From Mucilaginibacter sp. (GTDB taxonomy: Bacteria > Bacteroidota > Bacteroidia > Sphingobacteriales > Sphingobacteriaceae), in assembly GCF_025362475.1 (NCBI RefSeq), contig NZ_JANYGH010000068.1, forward strand, positions 1-39,884: a stretch of DNA of 39,884 nucleotides. Reading direction: 5' to 3'. The first letter of the stretch is position 1. Each line of letters begins with the position of its first letter. The notes beneath the pieces were generated by a model that saw only the letters and a list, made by a program, of their open reading frames with translations, did no database searches and had not been told where the DNA came from. Position numbers and translations under genes: made by a program. This document shows positions 1 through 7,776 of this stretch, one piece after another.

Positions 1-1773
1 GCCTTCGTTCAAATAAATTTTGCGTAAGCGCATAGCAACCGGGGTTATCTCGATGTACTCATCGGCCTGGATGTACTCCATAGCTTCTTCTAAACTGAAT
101 TTGATAGCCGGGGCAATACGTACGTTGGTATCGCTACCTGATGCACGCATGTTGGTTAATTGCTTGCCTTTGGTTAAGTTGATAACCAAATCGTTATCGC
201 GGATGTGCTCGCCTAAGATCTGACCTTCGTAGATATCTGCTCCCGGATCGATGTGGAAACGACCACGATCCTGTAATTTATCAATAGCGAAAGCAGTGGT
301 TTTACCAGTATCCATTGATACCAATACACCATTTAAACGACCAGGGATAGTACCTTTCCATGGCTCATATGCTTTAAAGCGGTGAGCCATGATAGCCTCG
401 CCACCTGTTGCTGTTAATACGTTGTTACGTAAACCGATGATACCACGTGCCGGGATATCAAATTCTAAGTGTTGTAAATCGCCTTTAGGCTCCATTACCA
501 ACAAATCGCCTTTACGTTGTGTTACCAACTCAATTACTTTACCAGCAACGTCGCCCGGTACATCAACAATGAGGGTTTCAACCGGCTCACATTTAACCCC
601 GTCAATTTCTTTAACGATAACCTGTGGCTGACCAACCTGCAACTCATATCCTTCGCGACGCATGGTCTCGATCAATACAGATAAATGGAGAATACCACGA
701 CCATACACCAGGTATGAATCAGGCGATTCGGTTTCAACAACCTTAAGCGCCAGGTTTTTTTCCATCTCTTTGTACAAACGGTCACGTAAGTGGCGTGAAG
801 TAACAAATTTACCTTCTTTACCAAAGAAAGGTGAAGTGTTGATGGTGAACAACATGTTCATTGTTGGCTCATCAATTTTGATAACCGCAAGTTGTTCTGG
901 TTTTTCAAAATCAGCGATAGTATCACCAATATCGAAACCTTCGATACCAACTACAGCGCAGATATCGCCCGAACCAACTTCTGTTGCACGTACTTTACCT
1001 AAACCTTCAAAAGTATAAAGTTCTTTAATTCTTGATTTTTGGATAGTACCATCGCGTTTTACCAAAGAAACCGGTTGGTTTTCTTTAATAGTACCACGAG
1101 CTACACGACCGATAGCGATACGACCTACGAATGAAGAATAATCCAAAGAGGTGATCTGCATTTGTAAAGTACCTTCTTCTATAGGTGCAGGAGGGATGTT
1201 AGCTAATATAGCATCCATCAACGGGAAAATATCTTCTGTAGGTTGTTTCCAGTCGGTGCTCATCCAGCCTTGTTTTGATGAACCGTAGATAACCGGGAAA
1301 TCCAGTTGATCTTCAGTAGCTTCAAGGTTGAAGAATAATTCAAATATTTGTTCGTAAACTTCTTCAGGGCGACAGTTTTCTTTATCTACCTTGTTTACAA
1401 CCACAATAGGTTTTAAGCCTAAAGCCAAAGCCTTTTGGGTTACAAAACGAGTTTGAGGCATAGCGCCTTCAAAAGCATCGCAAAGTAATAATACACCATC
1501 AGCCATTTTCAATACACGCTCAACCTCACCACCAAAATCGGCGTGACCAGGAGTATCAATAATGTTGATTTTAACGTCTTTATACATTACTGAAACGTTT
1601 TTTGATACGATGGTAATACCTCGCTCACGTTCCAGGTCATTGTTATCCAATATCAATTCACCAGTTTCCTGACCATCCCTAAAAATGGCGCAACTGTGTA
1701 AAATTTTATCAACCAAAGTGGTTTTACCGTGGTCAACGTGTGCGATAATCGCAATGTTTCTTATTTTTTGCAT
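1..1773 (-). CDS. typA: Translational GTPase TypA/BipA (3' end cut by window edge)
   Basis: Ribosome-binding GTPase of the EF-G-like family, linked in other bacteria to ribosome assembly and stress or cold growth; cytoplasmic. Reading in from position 1773 the protein begins MQKIRNIAIIAHVDHGKTT, which holds the P-loop (AHVDHGKT, residues 11-18). Further in are the G3-type stretch GHADFGGEVERVL, in which TypA carries ADFGGEVE, and the G4 motif NKVDKEN. The frame is open for 591 codons to the window edge, so only about 10-15 C-terminal residues are missing compared with the usual ~600. The ATG at 1771-1773 directly precedes the conserved GTPase start and lies just downstream of a TAnnTTTG promoter-like box. 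Short plus-strand ORFs inside it are antisense shadows. Identification is very secure. Confidence 0.97.
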   Translation of the reverse strand, partial: MQKIRNIAIIAHVDHGKTTLVDKILHSCAIFRDGQETGELILDNNDLERERGITIVSKNVSVMYKDVKINIIDTPGHADFGGEVERVLKMADGVLLLCDAFEGAMPQTRFVTQKALALGLKPIVVVNKVDKENCRPEEVYEQIFELFFNLEATEDQLDFPVIYGSSKQGWMSTDWKQPTEDIFPLMDAILANIPPAPIEEGTLQMQITSLDYSSFVGRIAIGRVARGTIKENQPVSLVKRDGTIQKSRIKELYTFEGLGKVRATEVGSGDICAVVGIEGFDIGDTIADFEKPEQLAVIKIDEPTMNMLFTINTSPFFGKEGKFVTSRHLRDRLYKEMEKNLALKVVETESPDSYLVYGRGILHLSVLIETMRREGYELQVGQPQVIVKEIDGVKCEPVETLIVDVPGDVAGKVIELVTQRKGDLLVMEPKGDLQHLEFDIPARGIIGLRNNVLTATGGEAIMAHRFKAYEPWKGTIPGRLNGVLVSMDTGKTTAFAIDKLQDRGRFHIDPGADIYEGQILGEHIRDNDLVINLTKGKQLTNMRASGSDTNVRIAPAIKFSLEEAMEYIQADEYIEITPVAMRLRKIYLNEG

Positions 1774-1798
1774 GAAAAATGCTCTTCTAATTTTGGCG

Positions 1799-1806
1799 CA
1801 AAGGTA
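1799..1806 (-). promoter_or_regulatory. Bacteroidota-type -7 box upstream of typA
   Basis: On the minus strand the sequence reads TACCTTTG, matching the TAnnTTTG -7 consensus of the Bacteroidota primary sigma factor. It lies 26 bases before the typA start codon, a plausible leader length. I see no clear -33 TTG at the right spacing. Confidence 0.5.
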
Positions 1807-1920
1807 ACGTTAATATATGAGATTATAAAACGTTGTCAAGTTATCCATGAAGATTTATACAATTCTATTACTAAAGGGTGGTGTAGAAGCTATCAAAACC
1901 GATGGTATGACAAGATGTTG

Positions 1921-2568
1921 CTATATATCCCCATCCATTGTCAATGAATTTGTTGGAACATTAAAATAAACGAGAATAATATTACTACTAAACCATCCGT
2001 GCCAACCAGAAATCCACGAAGAGGTAAATATCTGTTTATATTTATGAGGATCTTTCCGAAAATCAATTAGCTGAATTAGTATCACCCTCTCACCGGTTGG
2101 AGTAATAACACCTATATATTGCCTGTCGTAGAAAATCCAATTCTGCTGCCAGTTCAAACAAAATTTAGCTGATATCTTAGAAATAGCTCTTTTCTGCTCT
2201 TCAGATATTACACGTTTTACGGTGTCGTTTTCAGGCCAAAATAAGTTTATCCAATGTTTTTCATTTGCCGCACAATATTGATAGTTAATCTCTTTATCTA
2301 CTTTTTTGATCAATGTTGAATCAGGAGTAAAAAAAGCTATGTTTTTACCCCGACCATTTCTTCCAAATATTTGCTTAGCATACTCCGCCGGGAAAATCAC
2401 GCCTCTGGAATGAGTCGAATGGATGCTGCAAATGCTTTTTTGAAAATTGCTGTCTATTTTAGCAATATATGAACCGCCTCCTTTAATAGAGTCAATTCTT
2501 TTGCTATGAAATAACTTGCAACTGGCGAATGATAGTAGAAGTATGAAAAAGGTAAAGACTCGCAGCAT
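1921..2568 (-). CDS. Hypothetical lipoprotein, 215 aa
   Basis: I do not recognise the family. The N-terminus is a short hydrophobic signal with a lipobox-like end (LLLSFASC, Cys17), so the mature protein is probably a lipid-anchored periplasmic or outer-membrane protein of about 200 residues. The rest is a mixed alpha/beta-looking sequence with many aromatic residues (for example WINLFWPEND and WISGWHGWFSS) and no motif I can assign. The ATG at 2566-2568 is immediately followed by the signal peptide, supporting this start. It lies 34 bases downstream of the esterase gene on the same strand, so the two may be co-transcribed. Function unknown. Confidence 0.75.
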   Translation of the reverse strand: MLRVFTFFILLLSFASCKLFHSKRIDSIKGGGSYIAKIDSNFQKSICSIHSTHSRGVIFPAEYAKQIFGRNGRGKNIAFFTPDSTLIKKVDKEINYQYCAANEKHWINLFWPENDTVKRVISEEQKRAISKISAKFCLNWQQNWIFYDRQYIGVITPTGERVILIQLIDFRKDPHKYKQIFTSSWISGWHGWFSSNIILVYFNVPTNSLTMDGDI

Positions 2569-2602
2569 AAATTATTTTTTAATCTTATGATGCGCTATCT
2601 TT

Positions 2603-3418
2603 CTATTTTCCATAAGCCCAACTCAAAAACTTACCCATTACCCTACCCCAGGTTTCGGCATTGTGATTGCCACCAACCACCTCTACATATTGAATGTCCT
2701 CTGGGCGTGAATAGCCTTTTGCTTCCAGTTCTTTAATCAAATCGATGGTGTCATCAATGGCATCAATAATACCGTTCTTATTCCTATCGCTGGTTTCGTC
2801 TTTAGTACCGGTTTGCAGCCAAAATTTCAAATCTGGCTTACCAACTGTTTCTCGTACCAAAGCGTGTGCTATTCTATCATTATCGGTATATCCTTTAGCG
2901 AGGTCTTTGCTTCTCCACCAAAACGACCCCGAGAATACGCCTACCTTATCAAATATATCCGCATTGTTCCAGCCAATATCAAAGGCCGACAATCCGCCTA
3001 AAGAAAAACCTGCAAAAGCGGCACTTTCAAATTCGTTGATGCCCGTATAATTTTTAACCTGCGGCAACAGTTCGGTGATGATGAATTGAGTATAAATATC
3101 AGCCATTGCACCACGGTCTTTAAAATCTGGCCTGCCTGCAACACCGTATTCCTGCAGGCGGTCTTCACCGGCATGTATGGCTACAATCAACACTGGCTTT
3201 AGGCGATTACTGTTGTATAACTGCTCCAGCGTTTGGCTCAATCCAAGACTTTCAAGCTCCTGGCCGTCGTTCAGTAACAGCAGGCTTAAAGGCCCTGCAA
3301 TTTCCTGTTCATCGGGCATTAAAATGGTACAAAATACCTCCCTTTTTAGTAACCCGGAGTTTATAGTTATTATTTTTTCAGTAATCGTCATCTCTGTTTC
3401 AGCCCAGCCCAAATACAT
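2603..3418 (-). CDS. Esterase-fold hydrolase (enterochelin esterase / esterase D-like)
   Basis: Alpha/beta hydrolase of the putative esterase family (PF00756 type), expected to cleave ester or acyl bonds. The nucleophile elbow is GFSLGG with Ser139; the likely catalytic His is H252 in VGGNHNAETWGR near the C-terminus. There is no signal peptide, so it should be cytoplasmic. Residues 211-219 read DRNKNGIID, an EF-hand-like calcium-loop pattern seen in some family members. The start could be the ATG at 3418 or the ATG at 3391 (MTITEKI); the promoter-like box at 3441-3448 permits either. It is divergent from the second esterase at 3553, and its role in that neighbourhood's pathway is only suggested by proximity. 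Confidence 0.85.
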   Translation of the reverse strand: MYLGWAETEMTITEKIITINSGLLKREVFCTILMPDEQEIAGPLSLLLLNDGQELESLGLSQTLEQLYNSNRLKPVLIVAIHAGEDRLQEYGVAGRPDFKDRGAMADIYTQFIITELLPQVKNYTGINEFESAAFAGFSLGGLSAFDIGWNNADIFDKVGVFSGSFWWRSKDLAKGYTDNDRIAHALVRETVGKPDLKFWLQTGTKDETSDRNKNGIIDAIDDTIDLIKELEAKGYSRPEDIQYVEVVGGNHNAETWGRVMGKFLSWAYGK

Positions 3419-3440
3419 TCTATGTTAAATTTAAAGGGTG

Positions 3441-3448
3441 CAAAAGTA
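3441..3448 (-). promoter_or_regulatory. -7 box upstream of the minus-strand esterase
   Basis: Minus-strand TACTTTTG fits TAnnTTTG and sits 23 bases ahead of the ATG at 3418. A short leader results, compatible with that start. No convincing -33 element is visible. Confidence 0.45.
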
Positions 3449-3552
3449 CGCTATGTTTTTTATTTATTAAGCTAACGTATTAATTTATCAGTTAGTTGCC
3501 ATTTTCAGTTAAACCACTTAACTTACATCTCTGAAAACATAAACCGACCATT

Positions 3553-4260
3553 TTGACAGAAAAATATCACCGCTGGTACTCGCCAAACTTAAACTTACAC
3601 GTTGAAATGCTGGTGTTCGGCGATAAGGGATTTCCTGTTATTCTCTTCCCCACAACTAAAGGTCGTTTTCATCAAAACAAGGATTTTGGCTTGATAGATA
3701 GCGTAAAATGGTTTGTAGATGAAGGACTGGTAAAAATTTATTGCCCCGATACGCTTGATGACCGCACCTGGTATGACAAGGGCATTCACCCTGCCGACCG
3801 CGCCCGCAATTACAGCTGGTACGATAAAATGCTGGTAAACGAACTTGCACCCTGGGCCATGCATGAAACCGGCGTAAATAAAGTGGCTATGGCCGGTTGC
3901 AGCTTCGGCGGTTATCATGCCGCCAACTTCGCTTTTAAACATCCCGAAAAAGTGGCACATTTATTCACCATGGGCGGCGCATTTGATATTAAAATGTTTA
4001 CCGATGGGTTTTACAACGATGATATTTTTTATAACAACCCGGTAGATTACCTGCCGGGCAGCGACCGGAGCGAATTATGGGAGATGAATATCATCCTCGG
4101 CACATCCGAGCGGGACATCTGCAAAGATTATAATATTCAGCTATCAAACATTTTAAACAAAAAAGGCATTAACCATTGGCTGGATATTCGCCCAAATGCC
4201 AATCACGACTGGCCGATATGGAAAGAAATGTTTCCGCATTATTTATCCACGATAAAATAG
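3553..4260 (+). CDS. Esterase/alpha-beta hydrolase, first gene of the amidoligase block
   Basis: A 235-residue cytoplasmic hydrolase. The nucleophile elbow is AGCSFGG with Ser117, and a late His (H218 in NANHDWPIW) probably completes the triad; D188 (SERD) is a candidate acid. It belongs to the same broad esterase superfamily as the gene at 2603 but is clearly a different branch, with no close motif-by-motif match. The first codon is TTG at 3553; I see no better in-frame ATG before the conserved beta strand LHVEMLVFGDKG, so TTG initiation is likely. It is followed 103 bases later by the ATP-grasp gene on the same strand. A hydrolase opening an amidoligase operon could trim or release the product, but that is inference. 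Confidence 0.85.
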   Translation: MTEKYHRWYSPNLNLHVEMLVFGDKGFPVILFPTTKGRFHQNKDFGLIDSVKWFVDEGLVKIYCPDTLDDRTWYDKGIHPADRARNYSWYDKMLVNELAPWAMHETGVNKVAMAGCSFGGYHAANFAFKHPEKVAHLFTMGGAFDIKMFTDGFYNDDIFYNNPVDYLPGSDRSELWEMNIILGTSERDICKDYNIQLSNILNKKGINHWLDIRPNANHDWPIWKEMFPHYLSTIK

Positions 4261-4261
4261 A

Positions 4262-4345
4262 ATCAAGAAACAAGAGTCAGGAATCAAGACAAAAGACAAC
4301 ATCTACATAAAACAAAACACCGGGCACCGGCAACTCGCAACCGGT
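4262..4345 (+). repeat. Low-complexity word repeat between esterase and ATP-grasp genes
   Basis: Directly after the esterase stop the DNA is built from variants of the word AATCAAGA/GAATCAAGAC, then from variants of CACCGGGCACCGG and CGCAACCGG. Only one orientation is seen. It resembles the other word-like intergenic repeats of this window (positions near 18023, 23790, 25507, 31128 and 35748). Confidence 0.45.
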
Positions 4346-4363
4346 TACCGAAAAACTAACACT

Positions 4364-5455
4364 ATGAAAAAAATAGGCATCTTATTCGGACAGGAAAATT
4401 CATTCCCGCAGGCATTTGTGGATAGGATAAACCAAAAAGCTGAGAAAAACATTTCGGCAGAATTTGTACGCATTGATAAAGTTATACAGGCCGAACCACT
4501 GGATTACGCCGTGATCGTCGACCGGATCTCTCAGAATGTTCCCTTCTATCGTGCGGCATTAAAAAACGCGGCTATTTGTGGTACGGCCGTTATCAACAAC
4601 CCTTTTTGGTGGAGCGCCGACGAAAAATTTTTCAACAACGCCCTTGCTGTAAAAATTGGCATTCCGGTTCCAAAAACCGTAATTCTGCCCTCAAAGGATC
4701 TGCCCGATGATACTACCGACAAATCGTTCCGTAACCTGGCCTACCCGTTGCACTGGGAAGGAATCTTTGACTACGTTGGATTCCCGGCCTACATGAAACC
4801 TTTTGATGGAGGTGGTTGGAAAGAAGTTTATAGATTAGAAAATAAGGAAGATTTTTTTGCCAAATACAACAAAACTAAGCAGTATGTGATGATGCTGCAG
4901 GAGGAGGTTGTTTTTGACGATTACTTCCGTTGCTATTGCATTGGTGGCAAACATGTGCGCATTATGCAGTACGAGCCACGTAACCCGCATCACCTGCGTT
5001 ATGAACACGGCAAGGCACCTGCGTCTAAAAAATTATTGGAAACGATTAAGGATTATGTGATTAAGCTTAACCAGTTTTTAGGCTACGATTTTAACACTGT
5101 TGAGTTTGCTATCCGCGATGGCATCCCATACGCTATTGATTTTTGCAACCCTGCACCCGATGCCGAAGTGACCAGTGTAGGCCAGGAAAACTTTGAATGG
5201 GTAGTTGAAACTGCTGCTGATTACGCCATTGAACGCGCCAAAAAACAAAAAGACGGGTTGGATAACCTTACTTGGGGCGAATATGTAAAAACATCAGCAG
5301 CTAAAACGCCGTTAGTAAGTGTAAAAGCCAAACCTGTTAAGGCAGATGTAACTGTTACCGCAGTTGACCATCCTATTGAAGCAGAGGGAGAAGTAAAAAA
5401 GGAGAAGGTGGTAAAAGCGAAAAAAGTAGAAGAACCGAAGAAAGCCAAAAAATAA
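4364..5455 (+). CDS. ATP-grasp ligase (RimK-like) with Lys-rich C-terminal tail
   Basis: Predicted ATP-dependent carboxylate-amine ligase that would activate a carboxylate as acyl phosphate and join it to an amine. The N-terminal preATP-grasp part (MKKIGILFGQENSFP, residues 1-110) is followed by an ATP-grasp core: the nucleotide-binding Lys lies in AYMKPFDGGGWKEV, the adenine-binding segment is YVMMLQEEVVFDDY, and metal ligands lie in VEFAIRDG and YAIDFCNPAPD. The substrate is unknown. Residues from about 310 to 363 form an unusual tail rich in Lys, Val, Ala and Glu, ending VEEPKKAKK, which looks disordered. It is flanked by an esterase, a GCS2 ligase and an amidotransferase, so a multi-step peptide or amide pathway is likely. 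The family call is firm, the substrate is not. Confidence 0.88.
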   Translation: MKKIGILFGQENSFPQAFVDRINQKAEKNISAEFVRIDKVIQAEPLDYAVIVDRISQNVPFYRAALKNAAICGTAVINNPFWWSADEKFFNNALAVKIGIPVPKTVILPSKDLPDDTTDKSFRNLAYPLHWEGIFDYVGFPAYMKPFDGGGWKEVYRLENKEDFFAKYNKTKQYVMMLQEEVVFDDYFRCYCIGGKHVRIMQYEPRNPHHLRYEHGKAPASKKLLETIKDYVIKLNQFLGYDFNTVEFAIRDGIPYAIDFCNPAPDAEVTSVGQENFEWVVETAADYAIERAKKQKDGLDNLTWGEYVKTSAAKTPLVSVKAKPVKADVTVTAVDHPIEAEGEVKKEKVVKAKKVEEPKKAKK

Positions 5456-5461
5456 ACGAAT

Positions 5462-5592
5462 GTCATTTCGAACGAGGTACGAGGAGAAATCTTATACTGT
5501 TTGCTAATCCGACTATGTAAATGGCGGGCCAGGCGTAGAAGATTTCTCCTCACGCCCGGGCTCAAAGCCAGCCCCAGTTCGTTCGAAATGAC
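5462..5592. repeat. GTCAT-ended palindromic repeat, copy A (131 bp)
   Basis: Starts GTCATTTCGAACGAGG and ends CGTTCGAAATGAC, with a second pair of complementary blocks inside (GAGGAGAAATCTT against AAGATTTCTCCTC). Begins 6 bases after the ATP-grasp stop. Shares ends and layout with copy B at 19192-19330. Confidence 0.85.
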
Positions 5593-5618
5593 AACTTGTT
5601 TATTAACAATTATATCCT

Positions 5619-5676
5619 GTTGCCTGTGTCCTCACAGGCAACTATTATGATCGCCTGTGAGGACACAGACGATAGG
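5619..5676. repeat. Paired stem-loops with complementary loops upstream of GCS2 gene
   Basis: Positions 5619-5642 form a perfect 10-bp stem (GTTGCCTGTG / CACAGGCAAC) with loop TCCT. Positions 5651-5672 form a 9-bp stem with one mismatch (TCGCCTGTG / CACAGACGA) with loop AGGA. The two halves are also reverse complements of each other, so they can instead form one long hairpin. It ends about 25 bases before the GCS2 start codon. Confidence 0.8.
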
Positions 5677-5698
5677 TAAAAATATAACCTAACCAATT

Positions 5699-6796
5699 AT
5701 GAACAAGTTTACCTTAGGTGTTGAAGAAGAATTTATGGTGATTGACCCTGTTACCAGGGAGCTAAAATCGCATGAGCAAAAAATTGTGGATAGCGCGCAA
5801 AAGATCCATGAAGACCAGGTGAAGGCCGAAATGCACCAGGCCGTAGTAGAAGTGGGTACCCACATTTGTAAAAATACCCAGGAAGCCCGCAAGGAAGTAG
5901 GTAAACTGCGTTCCACCGTTGCACAACTGGCTGGTGATATCGGTTTGCGGATTGGCGCAGCGGGAACGCACCCGTTCTCGCACTGGCAGCACCAGTTGAT
6001 AACCGATCACCCACGTTATTTCGAAATAGTGGATGAAATGCAGGATGCTGCACGCTCAAATCTTATTTTTGGGCTCCATGTTCACGTGGGCATCCAATCG
6101 CGGGATATGGCCATTCATATCGCCAACCAGGTGAGGTATTTTTTACCGCACGTTTACGCGCTATCAACCAATTCGCCTTTTTGGGAAGGCCGCAATACCG
6201 GGTTTAAATCATTCCGGACAAAGGTATTTGATAAATTTCCACGTACCGGCATTCCCGATTACTTCAGCAGCATTGAGGAGTATGATAATTACATCAAGCT
6301 GTTGGTAAAAACCAATTGCATTGATAATGCCAAAAAAATCTGGTGGGATATCCGGGTACATCCGTTTTTCGAAACCATTGAATTCCGCATTTGCGATTGC
6401 CCCATGCTGGTTGATGAAACCATTGCTTTTACAGCACTTTTCCAGGCTTTGTGCGCCAAACTTTATAAGCTGAGGCAGCAAAATATGAAATTTATTACCT
6501 ACTCTCGCGCACTCATAAACGAAAATAAATGGCGTGCCGCGCGTTATGGTATCGATGGTAAAATGATCGACTTTGGTAAAGAAATGGAAGTAAATACACG
6601 GTCGTTGGTATTGGAACTACTTGATTTTGTTGATGATGTAGTTGACGAGCTTGGCTCGCGCGATGACCTGCAATACGTGCATAAAATACTGGAACACGGC
6701 ACAGGCGCCGACAGGCAGTTGGCCGTTTACCAGCAAAATAATAACTTTGAAGACGTGGTTGATTATATTACCTCGCAAACTTTAAAGGGGTTGTAG
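5699..6796 (+). CDS. Carboxylate-amine ligase, GCS2/YbdK family
   Basis: A 365-residue enzyme of the glutamate-cysteine ligase type 2 family (COG2170). Family features: the acidic ATP/metal site GVEEEFMVID at residues 7-16, EMHQAVVEVGTH around residue 45, GAAGTHPFSHWQ, and LHVHVGIQ. E. coli YbdK has weak gamma-glutamylcysteine ligase activity, but most family members have unknown substrates, so the name should stay generic. Cytoplasmic. It is the second ligase of the block, between the ATP-grasp gene and the amidotransferase-like gene. The ATG at 5699 begins the conserved glycine-rich strand (KFTLGVEEEF). Its stop codon TAG begins a C-rich repeat element (6795-6831). Confidence 0.92.
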   Translation: MNKFTLGVEEEFMVIDPVTRELKSHEQKIVDSAQKIHEDQVKAEMHQAVVEVGTHICKNTQEARKEVGKLRSTVAQLAGDIGLRIGAAGTHPFSHWQHQLITDHPRYFEIVDEMQDAARSNLIFGLHVHVGIQSRDMAIHIANQVRYFLPHVYALSTNSPFWEGRNTGFKSFRTKVFDKFPRTGIPDYFSSIEEYDNYIKLLVKTNCIDNAKKIWWDIRVHPFFETIEFRICDCPMLVDETIAFTALFQALCAKLYKLRQQNMKFITYSRALINENKWRAARYGIDGKMIDFGKEMEVNTRSLVLELLDFVDDVVDELGSRDDLQYVHKILEHGTGADRQLAVYQQNNNFEDVVDYITSQTLKGL

Positions 6797-6830
6797 CCTC
6801 CCAATCGCCTCTCTTAAAGGAAAAGGGGCT
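6795..6830. repeat. C-rich/TTAAAGG palindromic element abutting the GCS2 stop
   Basis: Reads AGCCTCCC, then CCTCTCTTAAAGG, then GGGGCT. The ends are roughly complementary and the centre is TTAAAGG. It starts inside the stop codon, and the same design recurs at 30031-30121 around the tsaD stop. Confidence 0.5.
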
Positions 6831-6834
6831 AAAA

Positions 6835-6862
6835 AAATCTTTTATAGTTACATAAAAGATTT
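6835..6862. other. Perfect 11-bp hairpin between ligase and amidotransferase genes
   Basis: AAATCTTTTAT (6835-6845) pairs with ATAAAAGATTT (6852-6862) around a 6-base loop. There is no following U tract, so it does not look like a normal terminator and could be a processing or stabilising structure. Confidence 0.55.
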
Positions 6863-6889
6863 GCCAGGCAAGGTTGAACAATAAGACAT

Positions 6890-7720
6890 ATGACAGCAAA
6901 ACCGGAAATAAAAGTAGCCATACTTGATCTGTACAATGGGATAGCAAACGAGGGTATGCGCGGTTTCCAGGATATTTTAAACAGGTATAAGGCACAACAC
7001 GATTTAAATATTACTTACAAAATTTTTGATGTTCGCAGAGGTTGCGAAGTACCCGGACTTGATTTTGATATCTATATTTCGAGCGGTGGCCCAGGTAGTC
7101 CGCTGGACGAAGGAACGGAGTGGGAAAAAAAATTCTTCAGGCTGACAGACAGATTGGAAGATCATAACCTATCCAATACAACAGATAAAAAACATGGCCT
7201 GTTTGTTTGCCATTCCTTCCAGCTGATGTGCCGTAAGTACGAATTGGGCGATATCAATACCCGTCGTTCCCCCTCATTTGGGGTATTACCCGTACATAAA
7301 ACTGAACAAGGCTTTAACGAGTCTGTTTTTGAAGGCCTCGCCGAACCATTCTATGCCGTGGATTCGCGTAGCTGGCAGGTGATAAACCCCAACCAAAACC
7401 GGTTTAAGGAATTAAACATGCAATTGGTAGCCATTGAAAAAGAGCGTCCTCATATTGATTTGCCCAGGGCTTTGATGGCTATCCGTTTTAATGAGTACTT
7501 TTTTTCGACCCAGTTTCACCCCGAAGCTGATGCCAACGGAATGCGAAACCTGCTGTTAAAAGACGAAAAGAAACAAGAAGTGATCAACGAGCACGGCGAT
7601 GTAAAATACAAAGAAATGCTGCAGCACCTTGCCGATCCCGATAAGATAACCCATACGCAAAAAACCCTGATCCCGAATTTTTTAGATCAGGCTGTGCTGA
7701 GCTTACAGGGGGTAATGTAG
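6890..7720 (+). CDS. Class I glutamine amidotransferase-like protein
   Basis: A 276-residue protein with the triad of the GATase-1 fold: a Rossmann-like strand and oxyanion region DIYISSGGPGSP (residues 60-71), the nucleophile Cys107 in FVCHSFQL, and His210/Glu212 in STQFHPEAD. These enzymes normally release ammonia from glutamine for a partner synthetase, but family members also act as gamma-glutamyl or related peptidases. The nucleophile elbow is CHSFQ where the usual pattern is CxGxQ, so Gly is replaced by Ser109; this may indicate a peptidase-like or different substrate. No fused synthetase domain is present. It ends the plus-strand block, and a strong bidirectional terminator follows. 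It could supply ammonia to, or trim the product of, the two ligases. Confidence 0.88.
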   Translation: MTAKPEIKVAILDLYNGIANEGMRGFQDILNRYKAQHDLNITYKIFDVRRGCEVPGLDFDIYISSGGPGSPLDEGTEWEKKFFRLTDRLEDHNLSNTTDKKHGLFVCHSFQLMCRKYELGDINTRRSPSFGVLPVHKTEQGFNESVFEGLAEPFYAVDSRSWQVINPNQNRFKELNMQLVAIEKERPHIDLPRALMAIRFNEYFFSTQFHPEADANGMRNLLLKDEKKQEVINEHGDVKYKEMLQHLADPDKITHTQKTLIPNFLDQAVLSLQGVM

Positions 7721-7742
7721 GGGTATACTATCACTCCCATTT

Positions 7743-7768
7743 GTCATCCTGAACATAGTGAAGGATCT
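7743..7768. repeat. Solitary half of a GTCAT palindrome (copy F)
   Basis: Starts GTCATCCTGAACATAGTG, nearly identical to the right arm (reverse complement) of copy D at 29568-29658, but no matching opposite arm follows. It looks like a decayed or truncated copy. Confidence 0.5.
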
Positions 7769-7776
7769 CATTAACC

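Noticed and set aside
662..1018. Plus-strand ORFs inside the typA region
   Set aside because: Antisense to a clearly coding, highly conserved GTPase.
5221..5565. Minus-strand ORF over the ATP-grasp tail and repeat
   Set aside because: Antisense shadow of the Lys-rich tail and of palindrome A.
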